64,000 nucleotides of DNA from Talpa occidentalis (taxonomy: Eukaryota > Chordata > Mammalia > Eulipotyphla > Talpidae): contig NW_023601104.1 of NCBI RefSeq assembly GCF_014898055.3, positions 41,852,210 to 41,916,209 on the forward strand. The letters are read 5' to 3'. The notes below the pieces were generated by a model. It had not been told where the DNA came from and ran no database searches. It was given only the letters and a program-made list of their open reading frames with translations. Below are positions 37,801 to 49,270 of the stretch, piece by piece; positions within the stretch are counted from its first letter, which is position 1; each line of letters begins with the position of its first letter. Both the position numbers and the translations under genes were made by a program.

Positions 37801-40800
37801 GGAGGCCCCTGCTGTCTAGAAGTCGGTACTAAGCCGTGCTTAACCCCCGGGCCCCTGTCCTCAGGCCTCGAGGCGCAGCCAGAGGCGGGGCTGGGGAAAG
37901 AAGGAATCACGTGGCCGACCTGTAGCCCCAGGAATCCCGGGCCAGGCCCCTCCGCTGTCAGTCTCTGTCATTGCCTCCTCTGGCTCAACTGCCCCAGCCC
38001 AGCTTTGCCCCCATCAATCCTGTCTCCAGGGCTCTGGGCTGCCCCAGTCACGGGCTCCACCTAGAGTCTGGGAAGACCAGAGGCAGAAATCCAAGAGAGC
38101 CCACATTTCTTAAATCCCTTCTGGCTGCTTCAATCTACTATAGAAATGTTCTAGGCACCTCATCTGGGCAGTCCTGCAAGCCTCCCAGAAGCCACCGCCA
38201 TCCTAGAAGTCGCACAAAATCATGAGTCCAGACTTTTTGTCTTGTTCAGTACATTTGACCTCCCTTGCCCAGCCTCTCTCTAAACACCACTCTTGTCTGT
38301 CTTGTTTCTCATTCCCCCGGCTCTTTGCTAGCTGCTAGCTTTTCACAACTCCGAAACAGAAACGTTGCAAAAGGCTAATGGCTGCCAGTTGCTGCAGAGT
38401 GTGTAATCCTTACTCCCTGGGGAGTGATGTAAACATTTTCATTCCAGTCAGAGGCCTGCCCTTTCACATGCACCTCAAAACATAACTAAGGACAGAATTT
38501 TGAGATGATGTAGATTCAAAATGAAGATATTTGGGGGCAGGGGCTCGCTTGAGTGAAATCATCCAATCAGGGAAGTGGCTGCAGCTACACCCCTAGTTCA
38601 TTTCTTTCCCACAGTGCCCATAGGGTGCTGGACACCCCCCCTTGAGGCACCTGTGGTAGGCTTAGCTACTGAGTGCTATAGCTTAAGTAAAATCAGTAAA
38701 CAAGTGCCAAAGGTGTGCCAAACATATCCATCTGCATGGTTATGGTTGTGGTGCACCACTCACCCTATTTACACAGAGTACAGACACATGGAGGTCACCC
38801 AGAGGGAGATCTGTGTCTCTGGAGTCCATGCCCTCACCCTCGTCCCTGTTCTGGCCCTGACAGTCTTTATCTCTGCCCACAGGATTGGCTTTGCCATCGC
38901 CCGGCGACTGGCCCAGGATGGGGCCCACGTCGTGGTCAGTAGCCGGAAGCAGCAGAACGTGGACAAAGCAGTCAAGGCCCTGCAGGGGGAGGGCCTGAGC
39001 GTGACGGGCACTGTGTGCCACGTGGGAAAGGCTGAGGACCGGGAGCAGCTGGTGGCCACGGTGAGCAGCAAGGGTGTGGGCACAAAGCCTGAGCCCCCTT
39101 CCATGCTTTACTGGATAATACTGGTGTGATCCAAAGGGACACTTTTAACTAAAACATGAGTTCTATGTATCCACGCCAGTCTGCCACACATTTTCATTGT
39201 GTACCTTTCTGTTACGTCTCCAAATATCATCCCAGCCCAGTCAGAATCAAAACCACTAGTGCAGCAACCCTGGCTCATCCCTTGGGGCACCCAAGAACAC
39301 AACTGGGCCTGGTTCACCAGTAGTTTTCAGTTCTGTTGGGCAAATGAGAAGAGTGAATACAGTGGCAAAGTAGATGTTCTCCCACCCATGAGCTAATAAA
39401 TAATCCCGATTCTTCATCTTATACACAAGCCCCTAGAAACCTGAAGGTGGCAGCCCACCGTGTTCCAGCCCCACGCTGTGTACCATTCACTTTGTTATCT
39501 CCCAGCCTGACAAGCAGCCTGGCAAGGCAAGGGTTATTCTCCCTGTTCACAGAGACTGGTTCAGAGAGCTGGCAGGAACTCCCTAGGTCACACAACCAAG
39601 TAGGGAAAGACCTATGAGTCAGAGCAAACCTGCCAAGCTGCCTACTAACTACCAGGCATTTCCTCACTTGGATTGGCTCCAGTCCTAGGTGCCCACTTGG
39701 ACTTTTGTCTCAAAGAATGTGCTAAGCCAGTGTCAGTGTTGTACTAGGCACCAGCCTTCTAGCTGCACAAGCAAATATGACCATCTGACAAAGGGCGCTC
39801 ATCTTCTCTCCAGGTGGGCACACACTATTCCCTAGAGTTGAAAGCAGAATCTACCCAAGAATGGAAAATACAGGAATGAGCTAACAGAATGGAAGACTAG
39901 CAGGCAAAATTTGGGCAATCTTAGGAAAGGGAGATGTTCATTAAATGATGGTAGACTGTGGTTTGGGAGCTGGTATAAGGTCATTCTATTTTTTAGGGAT
40001 CCATTTGGAAACTGCTCAGTGTGCATTAGCGAACCAGATGTGAGTGTATGCCTGGCATAGGCTGCCCGACAGAGCCTGAGTCTGAGACCTTGATGCTGAG
40101 AGTGATGGGAACATTGGGATCTTAGGCCAACTTAGGGACTTAATGTCAACACCCTGCCAAGAAAAGAACCTCTTGCTTCACCAGCCTCTCTTAACCTGTC
40201 CTGCAGCTTTGGCCTAGAAGTAGGTCTTTAGCTAGACCTTGAGTGTGTGGGACTGGACAGGTGGAGTAGGGTCGGGGTTCCAGATGACCCCGCAAAATGA
40301 GCAGACAGCCAAGAAGGGACTGAAGAGATGAGGGGCCACTGCCTTCCACAGCAGAGAACTCAGGCTGGTGGGAAGCAGAGTAGGTGGGAAGGATAGGGGT
40401 TGAGGGTCTTCATGGCCTCCCAGAGGAGTTTGGACATTGTTGTAGGAGGTAAGAGGCTGTGTGAAGTGAGTGGTTGAGAAAAATGAAAATAGTTATTATG
40501 GAAAGATGATCTGGCAGTGGTAGGAGGACTATATTGGAGCAGGGAAGATTCCAGGCCAAGGATATCAGTATCTCCTTGGATACACCCAAGGAGACATTGG
40601 TGGGAACCAAGATTTTTTTTTTCTAAACTAATGTCAAAAAATGGAACACAGGAGGGATGAGTCAAAAATGACTCTCAGGTAACCTGTATAACCCATCTCA
40701 GGTGGATAATGAGCGACTACCTGGTAGCAATTTGAGATGTATTCTGATTGCGAGCTGTTACCCAGTGATGAGGTAACAGCTGTCCTGAGGACGGGCACTA

Positions 40801-43800
40801 CCCAGTGGCCTAATTTGCCCCTCAAAGCTTCTCACAAAGTGGTGAGCAGAAACCCAATTAGCTTCTTCTCCAGGTGATTATACTTTTTCTAGAAAATACA
40901 CTTATCAGAACACAGAGCAAACAACTTAACCACCTAAGTGTAGTGAACACATCGTTTAGAGCAAGACTCAGAAGACACCTAGGTTGCCATTGTGCCTTTC
41001 TCATTAATCTTCTGTGCTACTGTCTCTGTTCAATCAAAGCCCAACTTTCTCCCCTCTCTGAGCTGATATCCGGAAGAAGGGGAAGATGGGATGCTCAGCA
41101 GAAGTGAAAGACCTCAGGGTGGTGATTCGGTTATAATCCACCATCTTCTCCCCACCCCGGGTATAGATGGAGCCCAGCACATGGCACTTTCTGACTTACG
41201 CTGCCCTGGCCTAGTTACACATCCACAGGCAGGACTTAGCCAGAGCCAGAGCAGGTGACTGGGCTTTGTGCCAGGATACCAAAATTCAGAGAGCACAGAA
41301 AAGTATCGATCTTACTTTTAAAAAGTGTATGTGATTTTAAATTTGTTAAATTTACGTGTTGACAGCCCAGGCATTCCTTCAGCAGTGTAGAAGCAACTGA
41401 GCTTAGCACCTAGTTAGCAAGAATAATTAGTTAAAAACGGGAGCTAGCAGATGGTACACGTTGTTAATAACAGCCCTCTGTGCGCCAAGTCTCGAAGCAC
41501 AGCGTTGATGGAGGGCCCATTCAGCGCTGCTTGCCCAAGGCAGCAAGATTGCCAGATCTGGGCAAATGCAAAGTCTGGTTTCAGAGTGGTGTATTGTTGG
41601 CAGATTCTGTTTGGCTACTCATTACACCAGCACATGGCTTCTCCTACTTAAAATTTATTAAGGAGGTGAGATGTCGCCTTTCTTGGTTTTATGTGTTTAA
41701 ACCCCAGTTTCTGCCTTGAATCTTCCATGCCTTTGGGCCAACAAAGGTGGGGATGACATCATCACTGACTGTGGACCTGCTTTAAGCCCAGGCTGGTGTC
41801 TTTCGCATTGTGGCTCCTGGGTAGCCAGCTTCTAGTGACACCAGGTCACTCTGGGGAGAGTCCTGTGAACTAGCTGTGTGCTAGAAAGTAGGAGACCCAT
41901 CTCAGTTCTGTCCCTACTAAGCAGCTTTATGCCTTGAGCAAATCACTTCCCTTCCCCCAAAAACTAGATGAACAGACCTCACACCTGAATGTGTCATTCC
42001 TGAGCTATACCACCTTCAGAAATCAACTCTCCTTGTCCTCAGTTTCATCATATTCACCATAAGGAACTGACTAGATGATCTCGAAAGACCCTCCACTGGT
42101 AACTTTCTGTGGGTCTATTTAAACTGGTTTCTTCATTCAAGTGCATGCGGACAGGTTGAGGTTGAGATCTGGACACAGGAGACCTAGGCAGTAAGCACTT
42201 GGAGAAATGGGGCTGGATCTCCATGTGAAAGAGGACAGGTCTAGAAATAGATTTTGAGGTAAGAGCTGAGTTACCCAAAGGGAAGATGTAAAGAAAAGAG
42301 CAAAGGATTAGAGACAAACTTCGAAGAAGTGGGAGCAAGAAAACAAGACTGCCAAATAAATTAGACAGTCTTAAATGTCTGACAGCGGAGCTTGGAGTAA
42401 CTCTAGAGAGAAATCGTTTCAAGGAAAAGAGATGTTGTTTTGACAATTTTCCTAAGAAGCAATTCTTTATCAATGTGGACCCGCACTGACCTGCAGTCCT
42501 CATTCTGAACTTACTTCTCTCTCTAGGCTTTGAAGCTTCACGGGGGCATTGACATCCTGGTCTCTAATGCTGCTGTCAACCCTTTCTTTGGAAATCTAAT
42601 GGATGTCACTGAGGAGGTGTGGGACAAGGTAAGCGGGGATTAAAGCAGCAGGGGGCGGCCTCAACTCAGTCTGCCTTTAGAATGCATCTGTCAAGTGCAA
42701 CACAATGTGGGAATGAATCCTTGCCATTTGCCACACTTCTGGAGTGCACCTAGCAAAGGGCGAGTGAGGGGTGGCTTCTTCGGTCCTGCCCTTCTCCTTG
42801 TTTCCACTTCTCCCCAGTCTATACTTCCACTTGTTCCTTGCTGGTTTTCTGCTTCCCTCTCCTATACCTCCCCCACCTCCACCACCACCACCACCACTTA
42901 TCCAGGCTCTTCTTCCTAGTTCATTTCCAGCAGAGACATGGCAGCTAATATGCCAATAACTAATACACTTACACTTACACACTCCCCGTCCTCTTTCAGC
43001 TGCCAAAAAAAAAATGATTTTTCATTAGTTAGAAACTTTAATAGATGCTAGTTAAGTGAAATACCAATTCTGATGAAATGGCCTAACATCATTTCATATA
43101 GCAATTAAGAAAGACCAGTGCCCTTTTCTTCTTAATACAATGTCAACAAAGTCTAACATGTAGGGCCTCCCTGGTGGCACAAGGAGTTAAGTGTCAGCAC
43201 CATGAAGCTATCTACAACTACTGCAGCACAAGTTCGATCCCTGGCCCTGGAAGTGACCCACATGGTGCAGCAGACCTCTCCTGTCTTGCCCGCTGCTCCC
43301 CTCAGCAGTGTGTTTCAGTCAGTCTGCCTTTTCTGCTCCCCACTCTGTCTCTGATGAATCTTCTCACTCCCACGCCTCTGGCCTGTACCCCAGCTCTTAT
43401 ATGCATAAATAAATAAGTCTTAAAAAAAAAAACTCTGAGATGTACATATCTAAATTCAAATGCTAGAATTTGGTTTTTGTGCACGCCTGTATAATCACAT
43501 CATATTTCTGTTTCAGACACCTATTTTACTATAGTCTTAATTAAAATATTTGTCTTTGTTTACTAAGGTTAATATTCCCCTGTGACTTGGATATGCTGAA
43601 TTTTTTATGATCTCCTTTGATTTTGCTTTTTATTCTGACATCATCAATTATTACTTAACACTGACGTTTAAAGATACTAAAATATTATAGTTTGTTTATC
43701 AGCATTTCACCAACATAAAGATCAAAGTGCCAAAATACTCTTCAGTGAATCAGTTCCTGATTGATCTTCTTTAAAGCAGAGAAACATTTTTCACAAGGCT

Positions 43801-46800
43801 TCTGCATGAAGACCACAGGAAAATCAGTTTTAAAGTAATTTTTCTTTTCAGTTTGCATTTTTTAATAACCCACTATATCAAATCTAAATGTGATACTTGA
43901 TCCTTAATTGAACTTTGGATTTTTAAAATAAGAACATTTAAGGGACACTTTGGGAAGTCTTGTGCTGGACAGCATATTTGGTAAAATCACTTTTATCAAT
44001 GTTAAATGTCTGGGGTGTGGAAATGGACTGTGGTGTGTAAGAGAATATCCTTATTGCTAAAGTATTTAGAGATAGCGTTATGGCATCTGCAATTTATCTT
44101 CAATGGTTCAGGAAAAATAACTGTATAGATACATGGATACGGCAAATGGGGCAAAATGTGAACAGCTGATGAATCTAAAGGATATCTAGATATTCCTTGT
44201 ATTTCTATTTTCAACTTTTCTGCAAGATTGAAATTTTTCATATTAAGAAGCTAACACTTGGGGGCATGGGAAGGAGGTAACCCAGCAGTGCCAAGAACAA
44301 TGTGAGCAAGGGTCACACATTTGTTTTAAATTATGGATGTTGGGCTTTGATTGTAACCTAGGCCTCAGTTTCCCCCAGTGTGATCCTACTTTCTGCTGAC
44401 TGTCCAGCCAGACAGTCCTTCTTGGAGAGCTGAGAGTATCTCAGCCCCAGAACTCAGAAGCCAGAGAACAACCCCAGGTGCCAAAGGTCAGGTCTCGTTT
44501 TCCAGGAGAAGCACGGCCCGCTCCAGGGCAGGTCCATGAAGCCCACCTGATTCCAAGCTCTCCCTAGCTGGAAAAAAAAAAGAACAACAGAAGATTCAAC
44601 TCAAATCCAAGGCAGCCTTAAGCCTTTAGAATTTTCTGGGCCAAATCATACTTAGCTGGTTAGGAAACAAGAGGAACCAGTCTCCATGCTTTCTCACCCT
44701 AACCTAATGTGCCATTCTCTAACTGAATACGCCTTCCCGAGCTCCCATGTCTTCCCCTGTAAGGTCCAGGTAAGTGATCTCTAAGAATCCCACCTGCCCT
44801 AACCTGCAGATGCTGGGAAAGTACATAGCTCCTCGTCGCTTGCCTTCTCCAGCTCCCTTCTTCATTCCCCCTTCTCTTGATTTCAGATTCTGGACATTAA
44901 TGTGAAAGCCACAGCCCTGTTGGCAAAGGCAGTGGTGCCGGAAATGGAGAAACGAGGGTACAGGGGGCAAGAGGGAGGCAGGGTGCAATGGATCCCCCAT
45001 GGGCTGGGGGCGGTGACCTCCACCAGGAAAAGGGTCATTCCCTTCTTTTTCCAGAGGCGGCTCCTTGGTGATCGTGGCCTCTATCGCAGCCTACAGCCCA
45101 TTTCCTGTAAGAACCCCTTTCTCGGCTATGGCCATCTTCCTCCCTCCTGCCCCTTTCCACCTCTCCACTCCCCCTAAGAAGTTTTATTGGCCTTTAGAAT
45201 CACAATGCCAATGCCCCTCCCACCCAACAGATGCCTTGCCTCCCCAAGCCCTAACTTAGAGATTTAGCCACACTGTTTTCTAACTGGGAGCCTCCCTTGC
45301 CCTAGTATCTACTGTCCTTTATGTCCACCGATGAGTACCACAGGTGATGAGCTGGAAATGAAGAGACTAACCCATTCTCTCCTTTCTCCAGGGCCTGGGC
45401 CCTTATAATGTTAGTAAAACAGCCTTGGTGGGCCTCACCAAGAACCTGGCCAGTGAGCTGGCCCCAAAGAACATTCGGGTGAACTGCCTGGCGCCAGGAC
45501 TCATTAAGACTAACTTCAGCAGTGTGGTGAGCCAGGGGTGTCCTGCATCCCTCTGGGACCCTAAAGGGGCATCTCCTTGGGTGGGAAAGTCCAGCACCTG
45601 AGTCCTGAGCTCCCAGCGACTCCTTCCTCCCTGGGATTTTCCACACTCCCCCTCCACACCAGCCGCCTGTCCAGCCCACACCCTCACAGGCTCCCTTCTG
45701 GAGGTGTGTGGTGGAGTCTAAGGAGTTCAGATCCTACTCACACTGTATTATGTCTCCGAAAGTGATTGAGAAATGGGGAGGCCCAGGGAAATGCTTCCCT
45801 AGAACCTGAAAAGAAAGAACAGAAGAGGGAGGGCCTGGGAGCTAAGGAAGGACTAGGACATGGAAGAGGGTGGCTCTTCCTCCCTCCACTTACATGCGGC
45901 CAGCAGTTTCTCCCCTGTCTGTGCCTCTTTTTCCTCTTCTTTCACATAAAGAGATTTCACTTTTTCGCACAGTTTTGGAAGGACAAGGCAAGAGAAGACA
46001 GCATAAAGGAAATCATGCGGATAGGAAGGTAAGGCTGTCACGGAGAGGGTCGGGAAGGATAAAGTCTGAAGGTCTGGTCCCTCAAGCCCACAGACGACAC
46101 GGGCACATACTCCTCAGCCACAAGCACGCACTTTACAAGTTCATGGCATTGCGTCACTACAGTGACGCCTGCAAGTGCTGCAAAGACCAAGCTGAGAGGC
46201 ACCCAGGTCTCAGGAGAATGGCGCTCTGGGAGAGGCCCTGACTTTCCTCCCTCCCCCTGGGTGTTGCCTCCACTTCTGGGCGTCCCTAGCCACCTGCGGC
46301 CAAAACCATGCTTTTTCGTTCCCCTTGGGGAACAAAAGCTCAGGTTGATGATCCTATATTCCAAATAAAAGGAACAAAGAACTTCACTAATGCCAAAACT
46401 CCCCTTGCCTAAGAAACTCCCCTGTTCCCCAAAGGGATAGCCAAACTGGGTATCTTCGTCAGGTTCACTCTCTAAGTTCCCTGCCTCGCTCCAGCTTCTG
46501 GCACCTGGGAACTCTCTCATCTTTAGCTTCTCCATCATGTCCCCTCCAGGCACAAGCCAGAAATACCTACTCTATACTGCTCCAAACAACCCACACACTC
46601 TCAAGCTCTCCCAAATCCATGCTCATGTGAACATGAGCATACCATGAGCCGCAGGCCTCGTTCACAACTCACAGCTCATTACTAAGTAAGGGTATGGCCA
46701 TCCTAGAGCCCAAAGAATGATCCAGCCAAGTGTTTCTGAATCTTGGATGCACATTAGAGTGAGCTGGGGTGATTTTGAAACTACAAGTGTTCAGGTTCCG

Positions 46801-47593
46801 TATTGGTCCAATACAGGAACAGGGCCTCTTTCTTTTCTATTTTTTGGGAGGTGGTGGCAAATGATTACAATGTGCAGCTAGGATGGAGACCCACCTCATC
46901 CAGAGCTTATACCCATTCTACCCACCTCTAGAGCATTCTGTGACAGTTAGGTTAAAGCATCCCCTAACTGCGCAATCGCTGATGCAATCCCTGACACTAA
47001 CACCGAGAATAGCACGTTCTCACAAAATGAACCTGACTTTAAGGAACAAAAATAGACTCCCGAAAAGATGGTCTGTGAACTGAAGCTGTACAAATGGAAT
47101 CATTTTAAACAATGCATTGGCTGTGCACAGATTCCCTGACACTTGAATAGTATGCACACAGGTGAAACTGATTCTTTCAAGTATGAAATAGCTGCTCACC
47201 AGTCTAATCTAACTTTGAATATTGGTGCCCTGAGTTCTCTAAAAACTGTGTCTCTGAAGTGTTCAGGTATGATGTGTGATGGTTTTTGCTGAGCATAGCC
47301 CTTATGCCAAATTATAACAGCTGATTTTCATGGTAGCACTGTTTGATGAGCGGGAAGCTTGTGAGTGCTCCCAAAGAATCAACTGATATTTTTTGATTAA
47401 GCAAATTTCATTCCCTGTGGCCAGGTCGGAGGGTATGGCCTGTTTGATGGTTACTGCCTTCTTGTATCCCACCCGCAGGATAGGCAAGCCAGAGGAGTGT
47501 GCAGGCATCGTATCTTTCCTCTGCTCTGAAGACGCCACATACATCACTGGGGAGACGGTGGTGGTGGGTGGAGGGGCTCCATCCCGCCTCTGA
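37647..47593 (+). CDS. DHRS4: DHRS4, peroxisomal NADPH-dependent retinal/carbonyl reductase (complete, 8 coding exons)
   Basis: Coding exons are 37647-37777, 38883-39060, 42527-42628, 44887-44957, 45055-45106, 45392-45526, 45973-46028 and 47479-47593. All junctions are GT-AG and in phase. They join to 840 nt, or 279 residues plus a stop; human DHRS4 has 278. The product is a classical short-chain dehydrogenase. The cofactor motif TASTDGIG is at residues 39-46, with SSRKQ at 63-67 typical of NADPH preference. The NAA motif is at 117-119. The likely catalytic set is N142, S170, Y183 and K187 (YNVSK). The C-terminal SRL is a PTS1 peroxisome-import signal. The family reduces all-trans-retinal, aromatic ketones and alpha-dicarbonyls, and works as a tetramer. 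The start at 37647 has a GCGCC-ATG context inside a CpG island; a second in-frame Met at residue 20 could serve a shorter form. No disabling change is seen. Confidence 0.97.
38883..39060 (+). CDS. DHRS4: DHRS4 coding exon 2
   Basis: Encodes residues 45-103. It completes the Gly-rich loop ([10 protein letters not shown]) and carries SSRKQ, whose Arg-Lys pair is expected to contact the NADPH 2'-phosphate. The acceptor is CCACAG and the donor is GTGAGC. Confidence 0.95.
39470..39610 (-). mobile_element. MIR/L2-type fragment in DHRS4 intron 2
   Basis: Phrases TTATTCTCCCTGTTCACAGAGACTGG and TCCCTAGGTCACACAACCAAG match the classic MIR/L2 signature. Orientation uncertain. Confidence 0.45.
42527..42628 (+). 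CDS. DHRS4: DHRS4 coding exon 3
   Basis: Encodes residues 104-137, including [17 protein letters not shown]. The SNAA stretch takes the place of the NNAG motif of classical SDRs. The exon is exactly 34 codons, with acceptor CTCTAG and donor GTAAGC. Confidence 0.95.
42880..42899 (+). repeat. (CCA)n short repeat in DHRS4 intron 3
   Basis: Six consecutive CCA units plus a C-rich lead. It produces false proline and glycine runs on the two strands. Confidence 0.85.
43163..43431 (+). mobile_element. tRNA-derived SINE, subfamily A, in DHRS4 intron 3
   Basis: Head GGGCCTCCCTGGTGGCACAAGG, B box GTTCGATCCC, tail TTATATGCATAAATAAATAAG plus poly(A). It lies in sense orientation to DHRS4. No clear target duplication. 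Confidence 0.9.
43945..44265 (+). mobile_element. Ancient interspersed repeat remnant in DHRS4 intron 3
   Basis: GTAAGAGAATATCCTTATTGC, AAAGTATTTAGAGATAGCG, GGCAAATGGGGCAAAATGTGA and TTCAACTTTTCTGCAAG form a pattern I know from many mammalian loci. I cannot name the family safely. Confidence 0.5.
44887..44957 (+). CDS. DHRS4: DHRS4 coding exon 4
   Basis: Encodes residues 138-161 (ILDINVKAT...EMEKRG). N142 is the expected catalytic-tetrad asparagine. The donor is GTACAG, weaker than the other donors of this gene. Confidence 0.93.
45055..45106 (+). CDS. DHRS4: DHRS4 coding exon 5
   Basis: A short 52-nt exon encoding [17 protein letters not shown] (from residue 162; residue 161 is split across the junction). 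S170 is the likely catalytic serine. F177 lies in the substrate loop where human DHRS4 has serine 176. Confidence 0.93.
45392..45526 (+). CDS. DHRS4: DHRS4 coding exon 6
   Basis: Encodes residues 179-223, including the active-site YNVSK (Y183, K187) and the [14 protein letters not shown] segment that precedes the substrate-binding loop. L180 occupies the position of human F179. The exon is exactly 45 codons. Confidence 0.95.
45973..46028 (+). CDS. DHRS4: DHRS4 coding exon 7
   Basis: Encodes [18 protein letters not shown] plus two bases of Arg242, the variable helical lid after the substrate loop. The acceptor is CGCACAG and the donor is GTAAGG. Confidence 0.93.
47479..47593 (+). CDS. DHRS4: DHRS4 coding exon 8 with stop
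   Basis: Encodes [19 protein letters not shown] through GGGAPSRL and TGA. The C-terminal Ser-Arg-Leu matches the peroxisomal targeting signal 1. The ISGETVV-like C-terminal core of SDRs is present as [11 protein letters not shown]. Confidence 0.96.
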
Positions 47594-47965
47594 GGACCTG
47601 GAGAAAGCCCCCCAGGGCAGATTGGACGCCAGCTCCTGGATCTGTTCCGGCATTCACCCAGTGGCCTCTCACACCCCTGCCTGTCACACTGCTCACCTTA
47701 TACCCCACTCCACCCCCAAAATCTGGCCTTTCCTGAAGTCGAAGTGTGTGGTCTTATGAGGAGTCCCACAGCTGCTTTGCCTTAAAGACTTCCCCGGAGA
47801 GCACAGGGAAGGCCTGCTGAGAAAGCCAACTAGTATTTGGTGGGTGGTAGGGGGCATCTGGGAAATTTGAAGAAAATGGGAGAGAAGGAACCTGGAGTGG
47901 AAGGAGAACTGCTGGAAATTAACAACTTGCAAATGAGGTGCAAATAAAATGCAGATGGTTGTGTT
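47594..47965 (+). other. DHRS4: DHRS4 3' untranslated region
   Basis: The untranslated tail follows the TGA and holds one canonical AATAAA hexamer at 47943-47948. A cleavage site 15-25 nt later would end the mRNA near 47965. The end position is inferred. Confidence 0.7.
47943..47948 (+). promoter_or_regulatory. DHRS4: DHRS4 polyadenylation signal
   Basis: AATAAA lies 350 nt after the DHRS4 stop codon and is followed by a GT-rich stretch (TGGTTGTGTTG) at about 47956 that suits a downstream element. Confidence 0.75.
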
Positions 47966-48469
47966 GCTCCGAATCAGTGTGCTCATTTTTCAGTGCTGGG
48001 TATAAAGGTATGGTATCAAGCACAGAGCCCAAGTCTGGGTGGACGGCATCTCTGGATTCTCCTGGCCCTCCTCCCTGTCTCCAGGACCTGAGCTTGAAGC
48101 TCAGGGATGGAGGTGTCTGCAGAGCTGCCAGCTGGGAGGAGTTGGCACGGGAATTCCCAGGTGCTACTCTCGGCCTAACGCCAGTGGGGATGGTGCCAAG
48201 AACGCCACCGGGATCCCCAAGGCTGGGAGGTCTAGAAAGGAAGAACTCCCCAGATGGAGCCATGCCCTCTCCCAGCATCACCCTCGGTCCCAGTTCCCTC
48301 GCGGGTCAGCGAGGACAAACTGGACAACCGAGCAAGCGAGGTGGAAAAGGGAGGGGCCTTGCAAGCATGACCCGGGGAGGGGTACCTGGGCTCATAAACA
48401 AAAGAAGTGGGTTATGCTCACAGTGCCCGAGGAGTGGGTGGCACGGAAAGCGGGCACGCTGCCCCCTGC

Positions 48470-49270
48470 CCCAGGGATGGTCCGAGCTCCGGGCGGCACG
48501 CAAAGGGCGTCGCACGCGGGAGCCGGCGGGAGGGGTGGGCGCGCGCGCGGGGTCTCACGCGGCCCGGAGGCGCGGCGCGCATGCTCACGCCGGAGCCTCC
48601 CCGGGAGGGGCGGGAGCCCCGCGCCCCGAGGCGGGGGGAGGAGCGCTCGCGCAGCCGCCCCTGACAGGAGCGGGCTCGGCGGCTGCTGCAGCGCTCGGCG
48701 CCCGGGCCCTGCCAGAGCCGGGTCTAGCATGTGCCTCGGCTCCCGGCGGCGGCGGCGGCTTCTCTGCAGCAAGAGCAGCAGCACCGGCCGCCATGGCCAA
48801 GCCCAGCACGGAGCTCACCCGCGAGCTGCAAGGTACGAAGCTGCGGTGGTCTCCGGGACACCCCGTCCCGGACCCTCCCAGACCCAGTGCGTTCCTCCCG
48901 CGGTAATCCCAGCCCCGACCATCCCGATCCCCATGCACCCCGGCTCTAAGGCGGCCCCTGCATCCCAGCTCGGAGCATCGCTGTCCCCGAAGCATCCTCC
49001 GCTGCCCCCCTCGCCTCACCCAGTCAGGACCTTCCTGTCCCGGAGCCGCCTGTCCCTCTCATCGGGGACAGGTGTCGTCTCCCTGCGCTCCCTGGGGCTG
49101 ACTCTCGGCGATCCCGGCCCACCCCTCGGCGAGGTGTCCAGCCTCCGCTCCGGAGAGTCCCCGTTTCCTTGCCGGGCGGGGCCAGGCCCGCCCCGCCGGG
49201 CGATGGGAGCTGCCCCTGGTCCTGACCGCCTCCTGACTCAACACCCTCCCTCCTCCCGGCCCCGCCCCGG
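48470..49270 (+). promoter_or_regulatory. CARMIL3: CpG island promoter of CARMIL3
   Basis: Very CpG-rich sequence (GCGCGCGCG at about 48540, GGGCGG boxes, GGCGGCGGCGG just before the ATG) spans the 5' untranslated region, exon 1 and the start of intron 1. There is no TATA box at a sensible distance. The island begins about 520 bp after the DHRS4 poly(A) signal. Confidence 0.85.

Noticed and set aside
38883..47593. DHRS4 as a processed or decayed copy (DHRS4L-type)
   Set aside because: All eight exons are intact with proper splice sites, the catalytic residues and the SRL terminus, so the gene is functional as far as sequence shows.
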